A stretch of DNA of 64,000 nt, taken from contig JAFYVN010000006.1 of the NCBI GenBank assembly GCA_017549105.1, positions 124,001-188,000 on the forward strand. Direction: 5' to 3'. Under the pieces are notes generated by a model. That model worked only from the letters and a program-made list of their open reading frames with translations, did no database searches and was not told the DNA's origin. The translations under genes and the position numbers were made by a program. Positions 40,496 through 49,532 of the stretch are shown here, piece by piece (positions within the stretch are counted from its first letter, which is position 1; each line of letters starts with the position of its first letter). The DNA comes from Clostridia bacterium. Its GTDB lineage: Bacteria; Bacillota; Clostridia; Oscillospirales; Acutalibacteraceae.

Positions 40496-40930
40496 ATGGA
40501 AAACAAAGACACGATTTTATTGCTCAAAGAATGCAGCGCAGGTATAAGAATGGCGGTCTCATCAATTGACGATGTTTTACCGTATCTTGATGACAAAGAA
40601 ATGATGCAGGTGCTCAAAGAAAGCAAAACCGAGCATAAAGACCTTGAAAAAGATATCGATAACACGCTTCACAAAATGGACTGCGAAGGCAAAGAGCCTA
40701 ACCTTATGGCAAAGGGTATGTCAAAAATCAAAACAAATGCAGAAATGGTGATGAAACCTACCGCAGCACAGGCTGCAAGCCTCATCACTGACGGATGCGG
40801 AATGGGAATCAAATCCATTCACAAATATATGAATCAGTACCCCGCCGCCGCACCCGAGGTCATGAACCTTGCAAACCGTATCAGTTCACTTGAAGCAAAG
40901 CTTGAAGAGCAGATGAAACCGTTTCTTTAA
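40496..40930 (+). CDS. Small helical protein of unknown function (ferritin-like fold possible)
   Basis: 144 residues, almost all helical, no signal peptide. Heptad-like stretches (LLLKECSAGIRMAVSSIDDVLPYL, VLKESKTEHKDLEKDIDNTLHKM, MNLANRISSLEAKLEEQMKPF) suggest a four-helix bundle resembling ferritin-like DUF2383-type proteins, but the paired E-x-x-H iron ligands are not evident. AAGGAGAATAAAA precedes the ATG. It stands alone with its own terminator. I do not recognise a specific family. Confidence 0.65.
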   Translation: MENKDTILLLKECSAGIRMAVSSIDDVLPYLDDKEMMQVLKESKTEHKDLEKDIDNTLHKMDCEGKEPNLMAKGMSKIKTNAEMVMKPTAAQAASLITDGCGMGIKSIHKYMNQYPAAAPEVMNLANRISSLEAKLEEQMKPFL

Positions 40931-40933
40931 AGA

Positions 40934-40964
40934 AAAACAGGACTGTGAAAAGCAGTCCTGTTTT
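40934..40964. terminator. Bidirectional intrinsic terminator
   Basis: 12-bp arms AAAACAGGACTG / CAGTCCTGTTTT, 7-base loop, between the convergent helical-protein and DUF4430 genes. Confidence 0.92.
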
Positions 40965-40971
40965 GTGTTAT

Positions 40972-41397
40972 TTACATTTTTTCAACTCTGAACGAATAAG
41001 TTGAACCGTCAACGATTTCAACCTGGTCGGCACCCTTCATTGACATTTCACCGTCAATATAAAATGCCCAGTATGTACCGTCAATATCATAATCAGCTGT
41101 TATACCGTTGACCTTTTTTATATACAGGCCGTAAGGTCCTTCTTCGCCTTCAAGGCAGCCAAGATTCTGAAGAACCTCACCAACATATCCGCCGTCCGTT
41201 TCGACAGTTGTCTGTGTTGTCTTTCCGTCTTTATCAACAACCTCAAAAACAAACGATTTTTCGTAACCGTCGTCACCAAGTCCAACACTTTCAACCTCTG
41301 TTACAGGTGCTTCGGGATTTTTTTTGCCTGTACAGCCAAACATAACTGTTGTGATTGCAATAACAAACACAAGAAGTGCAACAAGTAATTTTTTCAT
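40972..41397 (-). CDS. DUF4430 (transcobalamin-like) lipoprotein under cobalamin riboswitch control
   Basis: 141 residues. MKKLLVALLVFVIAITTVMFGC is a lipoprotein signal ending at Cys22. The mature part carries one DUF4430 domain (about 45-141): VGEVLQNLGCLEGEEGPYGLYIKKVNGITADYD, then YWAFYIDGE and the end VEIVDGSTYSFRVEKM. This fold is related to the C-terminal domain of transcobalamin and intrinsic factor. A cobalamin riboswitch with its own terminator lies directly upstream, so the protein is probably made when B12 is scarce and helps capture corrinoids at the cell surface; binding is inferred. AAAGGA with a 9-base spacer supports ATG at 41397 over a TTG upstream. Confidence 0.88.
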   Translation of the reverse strand: MKKLLVALLVFVIAITTVMFGCTGKKNPEAPVTEVESVGLGDDGYEKSFVFEVVDKDGKTTQTTVETDGGYVGEVLQNLGCLEGEEGPYGLYIKKVNGITADYDIDGTYWAFYIDGEMSMKGADQVEIVDGSTYSFRVEKM

Positions 41398-41425
41398 AAA
41401 AAGCAATCCTTTCTTTCAACAAAAA

Positions 41426-41451
41426 GTGCCTCTCCGTTTCGGGAGAGGCAC
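41426..41451 (-). terminator. Riboswitch-controlled intrinsic terminator
   Basis: Minus strand: GTGCCTCTCC / GGAGAGGCAC, 10-bp perfect stem, then TTTTTG. It lies between the aptamer and the DUF4430 start codon. Confidence 0.88.
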
Positions 41452-41461
41452 AAAGATAACT

Positions 41462-41576
41462 TTTTGCTATGCTTTCCTCCGCTCGCCCAAGGTTAATAAC
41501 ATTAAAGCTTAAACGGCATTCCGACTTTGACGGCAATGGCTGTTGCGACGGACTTTCACCGCACTTTCCCGTTTAA
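41462..41576 (-). ncRNA. Cobalamin (B12) riboswitch aptamer
   Basis: On the minus strand the conserved core reads ACGGGAAAGTGCGGTGAAAG, then TCCGTCGCAACAGCC, then AAGTCGGAATGCCG. These match the GGGAA, GGTGnAAnTCC, GCnnCnGCC and AGnCnGGAnnnCC core segments of cobalamin riboswitches. The peripheral P8-P12 region is short, as in the class lacking bulky extensions. A terminator follows at 41426-41451, implying transcriptional control: bound B12 favours termination before the DUF4430 gene. The promoter is not certain; AT-rich sequence lies just upstream at 41581-41600. Confidence 0.85.
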
Positions 41577-41599
41577 TACTTTTTTTATTATATTTTCAA

Positions 41600-42823
41600 T
41601 TAAAAATCAACCTTGAGGTCATAGTAGCAGCACTTGAAGAGCTTTTCCATCTCTTCCTGGCTGGGCTGACGGGGGTTGGAACCTGTGCAAGCGTCGCTGA
41701 TAGCGTTCTTTGCAATCTCGGGAAGTCTCTCAAGGAATACTTCTTCGGGAACAAAGCCCTGCTCGCAGGGATAACTGTCTGCACCGTAGTTCTTGATGCA
41801 CTGGGGAATGTTGAGTTTATCGTTCATACCGCGGAGATATGCGATAAGAAGCTGAACCTTCTCTTCAACTGTTTCACCGCCGAGGTTCATTCTGTCTGCA
41901 ATCTTTGCATAACGCTTTGCAGCTGATTCAACCTTTGCGTTGAACTCAATAACCTTGGGAAGATACATTGCGTTTGCAGCACCGTGGATGATGTGTGCAC
42001 CGTCACCGTAGTCAGCAAAAGCTGCACCTGTCTTGTGAGCCATTGAGTGAACAATACCGAGAAGAGCATTTGAGAATGCCATACCTGCAAGGCACTGAGC
42101 ATTGTGCATCTTTTCACGGCAATCGTTGTCGCCGTTGTATGAATCAACAAGGTTCTCCTGAATCATTTCGATTGCGTGGAGAGCAAGAGGATCTGTGTAG
42201 TCACAGTTTGCGGTTGAAACATAAGCTTCAACAGCGTGAGTCATAGCATCCATACCTGTGTGAGCAACAAGCTTCTTGGGCATAGTTTCTGCAAGTTCTG
42301 AATCAACGATAGCGATATCGGGAGTAATTTCAAAGTCTGCAAGAGGATATTTGATACCCTTTTCGTAATCGGTGATAACCGAGAAAGCGGTAACTTCTGT
42401 TGCAGTACCTGATGTTGAGGGAATTGCAATGAAGCGTGCCTTTTTACGAAGCTCAGGAATACCGAATACTACGCACATTTCTTCAAATGTGATTTCGGGA
42501 TATTCATACTTGATCCACATTGCCTTTGCAGCGTCGATGGGTGAACCGCCGCCTACAGCAACAATCCAATCAGGTTCAAACTCAGCCATAACAGCTGCAC
42601 CCTTCATAACGGTATCAACCGAGGGATCGGGTTCGATACCTTCGAAAAGTTTAACTTCGAGACCTGCTTCTTCAAGATAAGCAACGATCTTGTCGAGGAA
42701 ACCGAACTTCTTCATTGAACCGCCGCCTACGCAAACGATAGCCTTCTTGCCTTTGATTGTTTTAAGAACTTCAAGAGAACCCTTACCGTGGTAGAGGTCT
42801 CTGGGGAGAGTAAATCTTGCCAT
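41600..42823 (-). CDS. Iron-containing alcohol dehydrogenase
   Basis: 407 residues, group III Fe-dependent alcohol dehydrogenase. The nucleotide-binding GGGS is seen at KAIVCVGGGSMKKFG and again as VGGGSPIDAAKAMW; ARFIAIPSTSGTATEVTAFSVI is the family's central signature. Metal ligands fit DAMTHAVEAYVST and HSMAHKTGAAFADYGDGAHIIHG. It reduces aldehydes to alcohols, for example butanol or 1,2-propanediol formation, with NAD(P)H. ATG at 42823 is preferred because AAAGGAGG lies 9 bases upstream; an earlier ATG (42832) touches the site. Own promoter; the riboswitch lies just past its stop. Codon use indicates high expression. Confidence 0.93.
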   Translation of the reverse strand: MARFTLPRDLYHGKGSLEVLKTIKGKKAIVCVGGGSMKKFGFLDKIVAYLEEAGLEVKLFEGIEPDPSVDTVMKGAAVMAEFEPDWIVAVGGGSPIDAAKAMWIKYEYPEITFEEMCVVFGIPELRKKARFIAIPSTSGTATEVTAFSVITDYEKGIKYPLADFEITPDIAIVDSELAETMPKKLVAHTGMDAMTHAVEAYVSTANCDYTDPLALHAIEMIQENLVDSYNGDNDCREKMHNAQCLAGMAFSNALLGIVHSMAHKTGAAFADYGDGAHIIHGAANAMYLPKVIEFNAKVESAAKRYAKIADRMNLGGETVEEKVQLLIAYLRGMNDKLNIPQCIKNYGADSYPCEQGFVPEEVFLERLPEIAKNAISDACTGSNPRQPSQEEMEKLFKCCYYDLKVDF

Positions 42824-42855
42824 TGGAATCATTCCTCCTTTTTTAATGCGAACAT

Positions 42856-42884
42856 ATTCTATCACATATCGTCAAAAAGTACAA
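42856..42884 (-). promoter_or_regulatory. Sigma-A promoter of the Fe-ADH gene
   Basis: Minus strand: TTGTAC (42879-42884), 17-bp spacer, TAGAAT (42856-42861). Confidence 0.72.
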
Positions 42885-42907
42885 TATAAATATTTTTTTC
42901 CGATTTG

Positions 42908-44320
42908 TTAAATTTTCAAAAAATCTCTGAACGCTGTAATATATCTCCTTGAGGTTTCTTCATTACTGCTTTCCGCAAAAATTCTGAGAAGAGGCTCTGT
43001 GCCCGAAAAACGGCAGATAACAAAGCTGTCATCCTCAAAATAAACCTTACAGCCGTCTTCGTAATTCACTTTTACAACTGTCTTTCCGAAATCGGGAAGC
43101 TTCTTTTCATCAAAAATAATTCCGTTTATAACAGCCTTATATTCAGGTGCAAAATGAAGATTATCCTCAACCATAACGTATTTGCCGTACTCGGCTTCAA
43201 GCTCTTCGAGGATTTCTGTCGGAGATTTTCCGACAACGCTTATCATTTCGCAGAAAAGAGAAGCGGCATAAACCGAATCCTTGCCGAAAATATGACCTCT
43301 TACAGTAAGACCGCCCGACGATTCACCGCCGAGAACAGCATCAACTTCTTCAAGCTTTGAAGAGATATACTTGAACCCTACCGGCACTTCATAGCATTTT
43401 TCTCCGAAGCTTTCAGCAATTTTATCGAGCATATGGGTTGTTGCAAGATTTCTGACAACAGCACCCTTCCAGCCTTTGTATTTGATAAGATAGTAATAGA
43501 GCATACAGAGGGTTTCGTTTGCATCGATATATCTTCCGTTTTTGTCTACTATGCCAAGACGGTCGCCGTCACCGTCCATTGCAATGCCGAAATCGTAATC
43601 ACCCTTGATAACCATATCGCTGAGCGTGCTGAGAGTCTGCTCTGTAGGTGCAGGCATCTGACCGCCGAAATACGCATCCTTATTAAGATTGATTGTGTCA
43701 ATAGTGCATCTTGCGGTGTGAAGAATAACCTGAAGAGGATATGCACCCGAACCGTGCATCGTGTCAAACAGAACTCTGAGTCCTCTGTCGCGGAGTGCCT
43801 TCATATCAAGAAGACAGATAATATCATCAAGGAACTTATTGAAGGGGCTGTGGAGATAAACGATTTTACCCTGCTCAACAGCCGAATCAAAGTCAACAAA
43901 CTCAACAGGAGTATCAATATCTTCTATAATTTTTTCAAGTCTTTCCGTAACCTCAAGCGGAGCATCTCTGCCTTCTTCAACAAAAAGCTTGATGCCGTTA
44001 TAGTTTGCGGGATTATGGCTTGCGGTTATTTCGATACCGAAGTAAAGGCCCTTATCTTTTACTGTGTGCATAATAAGAGGAGTAGGTGCGGAACGGTTAA
44101 GAAACCAGACCTCAATACCGCCTTCCGCAAGCACCTCGGCAACCCATTTTGCTGCACCGATGGAAAGAAAACGTCTGTCGTGACCGATAATTATGGGCTT
44201 GTCCGTTTTGCCCTGCTCTTTTGCAAGTCTGAGAATACCTTCCGCAACCAGGCGAATATTATCGCAGATAAAATCATAACCGATGACGGCTCTCCAGCCG
44301 CCTGTTCCAAATTTGATCAT
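42908..44320 (-). CDS. Phosphoglucomutase/phosphomannomutase family protein
   Basis: 470 residues, four-domain alpha-D-phosphohexomutase. It starts with KFGTGGWRAVIG. The phosphoserine loop is ITASHNP (Ser101), the Mg loop is MDGDGDRLG (near 245), the sugar-binding loop is LGGESSGG (near 335) and the phosphate-binding loop is CRFSGTEPLLRI (near 445). These enzymes move phosphate between C1 and C6 of glucose or mannose; the TGGWR start is characteristic of a clostridial/cyanobacterial subgroup with substrate not fixed by sequence. The gene is divergent from the AraC gene. AGGGAGGAATAACT precedes the ATG. Confidence 0.93.
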   Translation of the reverse strand: MIKFGTGGWRAVIGYDFICDNIRLVAEGILRLAKEQGKTDKPIIIGHDRRFLSIGAAKWVAEVLAEGGIEVWFLNRSAPTPLIMHTVKDKGLYFGIEITASHNPANYNGIKLFVEEGRDAPLEVTERLEKIIEDIDTPVEFVDFDSAVEQGKIVYLHSPFNKFLDDIICLLDMKALRDRGLRVLFDTMHGSGAYPLQVILHTARCTIDTINLNKDAYFGGQMPAPTEQTLSTLSDMVIKGDYDFGIAMDGDGDRLGIVDKNGRYIDANETLCMLYYYLIKYKGWKGAVVRNLATTHMLDKIAESFGEKCYEVPVGFKYISSKLEEVDAVLGGESSGGLTVRGHIFGKDSVYAASLFCEMISVVGKSPTEILEELEAEYGKYVMVEDNLHFAPEYKAVINGIIFDEKKLPDFGKTVVKVNYEDGCKVYFEDDSFVICRFSGTEPLLRIFAESSNEETSRRYITAFRDFLKI

Positions 44321-44426
44321 AGTTATTCCTCCCTGTTTAACTTTCTACACTTATCATTTTAGCACATCTTTTTGCGATAATCTTATAAAAACAGCCGTCA
44401 GATTTATAATTTTGGTCTCTTTTCTG

Positions 44427-44455
44427 TTGAAAGATACGATTTGAAGTGATATAAT
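44427..44455 (+). promoter_or_regulatory. Sigma-A promoter of the AraC-family gene
   Basis: TTGAAA (44427-44432), 17-bp spacer, TATAAT (44450-44455). A small hairpin (44461-44483) begins at the expected transcript start. Confidence 0.82.
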
Positions 44456-44511
44456 TTATTTGCATAGGGCATCCCGCCCTGCAACATTGAATTAAATACG
44501 AGGTGGCAAAC

Positions 44512-45384
44512 TTGGAATATATCCGAACCGAACTGAAAAAACCGCTCGTCATTGACGGAATATATACTATCCATTATTTCGAATACACCAAAGATTTTGC
44601 TTACTCCGGTGAACTGCATAATTTTTGGGAAATCGTATATGCCGATAAAAAGAGCGTCGTTATAACTGCCGGTGCAAAAGAATTGACTCTCACCGCAGGT
44701 CAGATGTATATTCACAAGCCAAATGAATTTCACAAAATCCGTTGTGACGGCACTCAGGCAGCAAACTCCGTTATTCTTTCGTTTGATTGCACCTGCCCCG
44801 AGCTGATGTCGATTGCCGGAATGGTTATCAACTGCACCTCTGAGGAAAGACGGCTGATGGGTCTTATCATAAGTGAAGCGGAAGACGCTTTTTCAACTCC
44901 GCTCGGCACTTCGTATACAAGCGTTCTTGAAAAATCCGGAAACGGCGATTTCGGATGCGAGCAGATGATTCAGCTCTGTATGGAGCAACTTCTTATCCTG
45001 CTTATCAGAGGTAACAAACGGCAGATCAATCCAAAAAACAATGTCAACAGCTCGCTTCTGCCGAAAATCTGCGAATATCTCGAAAACAATACCGACAAAC
45101 ATCTGTCTTTCTCAGACATTCAGAAAGAGTTCAATATTTCTGCTTCGGTTATCAAAAGACTTTTTCGCGATAATATGAACTGCGGAATTATGGAACACTT
45201 TTCCCGTCTCAAGGTTGATGCCGCAAAACAGATGATAAGGGAAAACGAATATAATTTTACCGAAATAGCCGAAAGTCTCGGATTCAACACTCCGCAGTAT
45301 TTCACAACAGTATTCCGCAGAATTTCGGGTATGTCGCCATCGGAATACGAAAAATCCGTTAAACTGAATTTCATTTCCCGTTGA
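44512..45384 (+). CDS. AraC-family transcriptional regulator
   Basis: 290 residues. The N-terminal cupin domain (about 10-110) contains HNFWEIVYADK and AGQMYIHKPNEFHKI, the ligand pocket seen in sugar-sensing AraC proteins. The C-terminal double helix-turn-helix (about 185-285) contains SFSDIQKEFNISASVIKRLF and FTEIAESLGFNTPQYFTTVFRRISGMSPSEY. The start is taken as TTG at 44512 with GAGGTGG 6 bases upstream; the in-frame GTG at 44503 lies inside that site. The regulator is divergent from the phosphohexomutase gene and may control it, which is inference from position. Confidence 0.88.
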   Translation: MEYIRTELKKPLVIDGIYTIHYFEYTKDFAYSGELHNFWEIVYADKKSVVITAGAKELTLTAGQMYIHKPNEFHKIRCDGTQAANSVILSFDCTCPELMSIAGMVINCTSEERRLMGLIISEAEDAFSTPLGTSYTSVLEKSGNGDFGCEQMIQLCMEQLLILLIRGNKRQINPKNNVNSSLLPKICEYLENNTDKHLSFSDIQKEFNISASVIKRLFRDNMNCGIMEHFSRLKVDAAKQMIRENEYNFTEIAESLGFNTPQYFTTVFRRISGMSPSEYEKSVKLNFISR

Positions 45385-45409
45385 CAAATCGAAGTTAATA
45401 TTGTAAAAT
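45381..45409 (+). promoter_or_regulatory. Sigma-A promoter of the UPF0200-like kinase gene
   Basis: TTGACA (45381-45386), 17-bp spacer, TAAAAT (45404-45409). The -35 box overlaps the stop codon of the AraC gene. Confidence 0.88.
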
Positions 45410-45439
45410 CTAAACAATAAATATTTGGAGGTAACTACT

Positions 45440-46003
45440 ATGGTTTTAGCTGCTGTCGGCAAAAACGGCACAGGCAAGGATTTCTTCCTTGAATATGTCG
45501 CAAAGACTTACGGATTCCCTATGATTTCAATCGGTGACGTTGTAAGAGAACTCGCTGCTCAGGACGGTCTTGAGCTTACAAGAGACAATCTTCACGCAAC
45601 ATCAAAGAAGTATATGGCTGCTAACGGTCAGACCTTCTTCCCCGAAATGATCGTTAAGAAGATCAAGGAATCTGACAGCCCCAACTTCCTCGTTTCGGGC
45701 ATCCGTCCTCCCTCAGACATCGAGGTTTTCAAAAAGGCATTCGGTGACAAGTTTGTTCTTGTTGACGTTGTTATCAGCGACGATGAAGTACGCTATCAGA
45801 GAATGCTCGCAAGAGGCTCTGAGCGTGACGGCAAGAGCATCGAAAAGCTCCGTGAAAACGACCTTCACGAAGAAGAAATCTTCCACACCAGCGAATCAGA
45901 AAAGATGGCTGACTACATCATGAAGAATGACGGCACTGTTGACGACTTCTATGCAGGTGTCAAGGATTTCTACGACAACTATCTCAAGGCAAAGCTTGAC
46001 TGA
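45440..46003 (+). CDS. P-loop nucleotide kinase-related protein (UPF0200/dephospho-CoA kinase-like)
   Basis: 187 residues. The P-loop is VGKNGTGKDFF (residues 6-16). ISIGDVVRELA and FLVSGIRPPSDIEVFKKAFGDKFVLVDV resemble the UPF0200 group of archaea (GIRxxxEVexF pattern) and, more remotely, dephospho-CoA kinase. A lid with RYQRMLARGSERDGKS follows. The substrate is unknown. TGGAGGTAACTACT precedes the ATG. Codon use is strongly biased to the highly expressed set (mostly AAG for Lys, TTC for Phe), unlike the AraC gene beside it. Single-gene unit with a strong promoter and terminator. Confidence 0.75.
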   Translation: MVLAAVGKNGTGKDFFLEYVAKTYGFPMISIGDVVRELAAQDGLELTRDNLHATSKKYMAANGQTFFPEMIVKKIKESDSPNFLVSGIRPPSDIEVFKKAFGDKFVLVDVVISDDEVRYQRMLARGSERDGKSIEKLRENDLHEEEIFHTSESEKMADYIMKNDGTVDDFYAGVKDFYDNYLKAKLD

Positions 46004-46017
46004 TAATCAAACAAAAA

Positions 46018-46045
46018 ACCGGGAACGGATTGCTCCGTTTCCGGT
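46018..46045. terminator. Bidirectional intrinsic terminator
   Basis: 12-bp arms ACCGGGAACGGA / TCCGTTTCCGGT (one G-T pair) with loop TTGC, A-rich and T-rich flanks, between the kinase and groEL. Confidence 0.9.
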
Positions 46046-46068
46046 TTTATTTATTTGCTGAATGCGGA

Positions 46069-47721
<1,653 letters not shown>

Positions 47722-47740
47722 CTATAATTAATGTGAAAAA

Positions 47741-48031
<291 letters not shown>

Positions 48032-48059
48032 TTACCTCCGATAAATTATTTGTCGTATT

Positions 48060-48086
48060 TTAGCACTCTTGCCTCTCGAGTGCTAA
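48060..48086. promoter_or_regulatory. CIRCE operator (HrcA binding site)
   Basis: TTAGCACTC, 9-base spacer, GAGTGCTAA: a perfect match to the CIRCE consensus, between the promoter and the groES start. Confidence 0.98.
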
Positions 48087-48091
48087 TTTGT

Positions 48092-48120
48092 ATTTTAGCC
48101 TCTTATTAAAGAAAAATCAA
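48092..48120 (-). promoter_or_regulatory. Sigma-A promoter of groESL
   Basis: Minus strand: TTGATT (48115-48120), 17-bp spacer, TAAAAT (48092-48097). The transcript start falls at or next to the CIRCE element. Confidence 0.85.
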
Positions 48121-48158
48121 GTCTTTTTTCCAAAATTTACAATATTGTAATAATTGCC

Positions 48159-48237
48159 GCCGAAACAAATCAAAACGAACAGTCTGAACGGTTCCCCGTC
48201 TGTTGCGTGCAATCTGCCGTTCTCGTTTGATTTCGGC
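48159..48237. repeat. Imperfect inverted-repeat element between yebC and groES
   Basis: Left arm 48159-48180 begins GCCGAAAC and right arm 48219-48237 ends GATTTCGGC. They pair over about 18 positions with small bulges and enclose about 38 bases. It might be a small mobile hairpin element or a structured RNA; no coding potential. Confidence 0.5.
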
Positions 48238-48250
48238 TTTTGCAGACAAA

Positions 48251-48276
48251 AACGCACCTGTTTTTTCAGGTGCGTT
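48251..48276 (-). terminator. Terminator of yebC
   Basis: 10-bp arms AACGCACCTG / CAGGTGCGTT with a 6-base loop, followed by TTTTTG on the minus strand. Confidence 0.9.
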
Positions 48277-48294
48277 GATACTTTACATATTAAA

Positions 48295-49035
48295 TTATTC
48301 AGCGTCATCAGCGTTTTCCCAGTTGTGCCATACTGCCTGAACGTCGTCGTTATCTTCAAACATTTCAAGCATCTTAGACATATTCTTTATGTCGTCGGGA
48401 TTGGTGAGAGCTGTATATGTTGAGGGAACATATTCAACCTCTGCCGAAACAAATGCATAACCCTTTGCTTCGAGGTCTTCTCTGACTGCACCGCAATCAT
48501 TGGGTTCTGTTCTGATTTCGAAAACACCTTCATCGTCAGTGATGAAATCGGTTGCACCTGCTTCAAGAGCATCTTCCATAAGCTTGTCTTCATCGACACC
48601 TTCAGCCTCAACCACAAGAACACCCTGCTTTGAGAACATAAACGAAACACAGCCTGACTGGCCCATATTTCCGCCGTACTTGTCGAAATAGTGACGAACA
48701 TCGCCTGCTGTTCTGTTTCTGTTATCGGTAAGAGCTTCAACGATAACAGCAACGCCTGAGGGACCGTAGCCTTCGTAGACGATTTCTTCGTAATCTGCAC
48801 CGCCTGTTTCGCCGGCAGCCTTCTTGATTATTCTTTCGATATTATCGTTGGGAACGTTGTTTGCTTTAGCCTTTGCGATAACATCCTTGAGCTTTGAGTT
48901 TGATGCGGGGTCGGGACCGCCTTCACGGACTACAACAGCAATTTCTCTGCCGATTTTAGTGAAAATCTTGGCACGCTGATTGTCGGTTTTTTCTTTTTTA
49001 CGCTTAATGGTACTCCATTTTGAATGGCCTGACAT
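48295..49035 (-). CDS. yebC: YebC/PmpR family protein (TACO1-like)
   Basis: 246 residues, full length. MSGHSKWSTIKRKKEKTDNQRAKIFTKIGREI is the invariant start, and YEGYGPSGVAVIVEALTDNRNRTAGDVRHYF the family's central signature. Homologues act as transcription regulators (PmpR) or, as shown for mitochondrial and bacterial relatives, help ribosomes pass proline-rich or otherwise slow stretches. AGAGAGGTTTTATAA precedes the ATG. It is transcribed alone from a near-perfect promoter just behind the lipoprotein gene. Confidence 0.97.
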   Translation of the reverse strand: MSGHSKWSTIKRKKEKTDNQRAKIFTKIGREIAVVVREGGPDPASNSKLKDVIAKAKANNVPNDNIERIIKKAAGETGGADYEEIVYEGYGPSGVAVIVEALTDNRNRTAGDVRHYFDKYGGNMGQSGCVSFMFSKQGVLVVEAEGVDEDKLMEDALEAGATDFITDDEGVFEIRTEPNDCGAVREDLEAKGYAFVSAEVEYVPSTYTALTNPDDIKNMSKMLEMFEDNDDVQAVWHNWENADDAE

Positions 49036-49071
49036 TTATAAAACCTCTCTTTGGATAATTTTAACCTAAAT

Positions 49072-49100
49072 ATTATATACAACATTTATACCCTTGTCAA
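49072..49100 (-). promoter_or_regulatory. Sigma-A promoter of yebC
   Basis: Minus strand: TTGACA (49095-49100), 17-bp spacer, TATAAT (49072-49077). Both boxes are consensus. The -35 begins four bases after the stop of the upstream lipoprotein gene. Confidence 0.92.
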
Positions 49101-49103
49101 GCA

Positions 49104-49520
49104 TTATTCATACTTGCGCCAGAGTTCAAACTTTGCACCGTCAACAATTTCAGGGGTTGTTTCAGCCAATGCACCGTCCTCGGTTTCGGGGAGGAGCTCA
49201 CTTGATGTGTCGGCATCAAAAACAATTGCGGTTCTTGTGATTTCAAAATTATAAACCGCACCGTTCTCGGTTGTAAGGGTAAGAATTTCATCCTCACTGA
49301 CTGTGTATGTACCGCTTGCAGTACCGCTTGCCATTGCATTGAAATAAATCTGGAACACGCCGTCTTCCTTGATCGAAACTCTTGGGTATCTCGCATCTTC
49401 AAGGCAGAAAACTGCGGGGTCAATCGAACCCTTGCCCGAGTTCGAGGTTGTTGTTTCCTGATTGCATCCGCTGAGCATAACAACAACAGCGAGCATTAAA
49501 ATCGCAAAAATCTTTTTCAT
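49104..49520 (-). CDS. Small lipoprotein of unknown function
   Basis: 138 residues. MKKIFAILMLAVVVMLSGC gives a lipoprotein signal with Cys19. A Ser/Thr/Gly spacer follows, then a compact beta-rich domain (RVSIKEDGVFQIYFNAMASGTASGTYTVSEDEILTLT). The alternating charged strands resemble small lipocalin-like or bacterial SH3-like folds, without a clear family. It starts 12 bases after yitT with AAAGGAGTAAAACT, so it is likely the last gene of the obg-mrnC-yitT transcript. Confidence 0.75.
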   Translation of the reverse strand: MKKIFAILMLAVVVMLSGCNQETTTSNSGKGSIDPAVFCLEDARYPRVSIKEDGVFQIYFNAMASGTASGTYTVSEDEILTLTTENGAVYNFEITRTAIVFDADTSSELLPETEDGALAETTPEIVDGAKFELWRKYE

Positions 49521-49532
49521 AGTTTTACTCCT

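Noticed and set aside
43433-44362. Long open frame antisense to the phosphohexomutase gene
   Set aside because: No family resemblance and complete overlap with a gene that shows all catalytic motifs.
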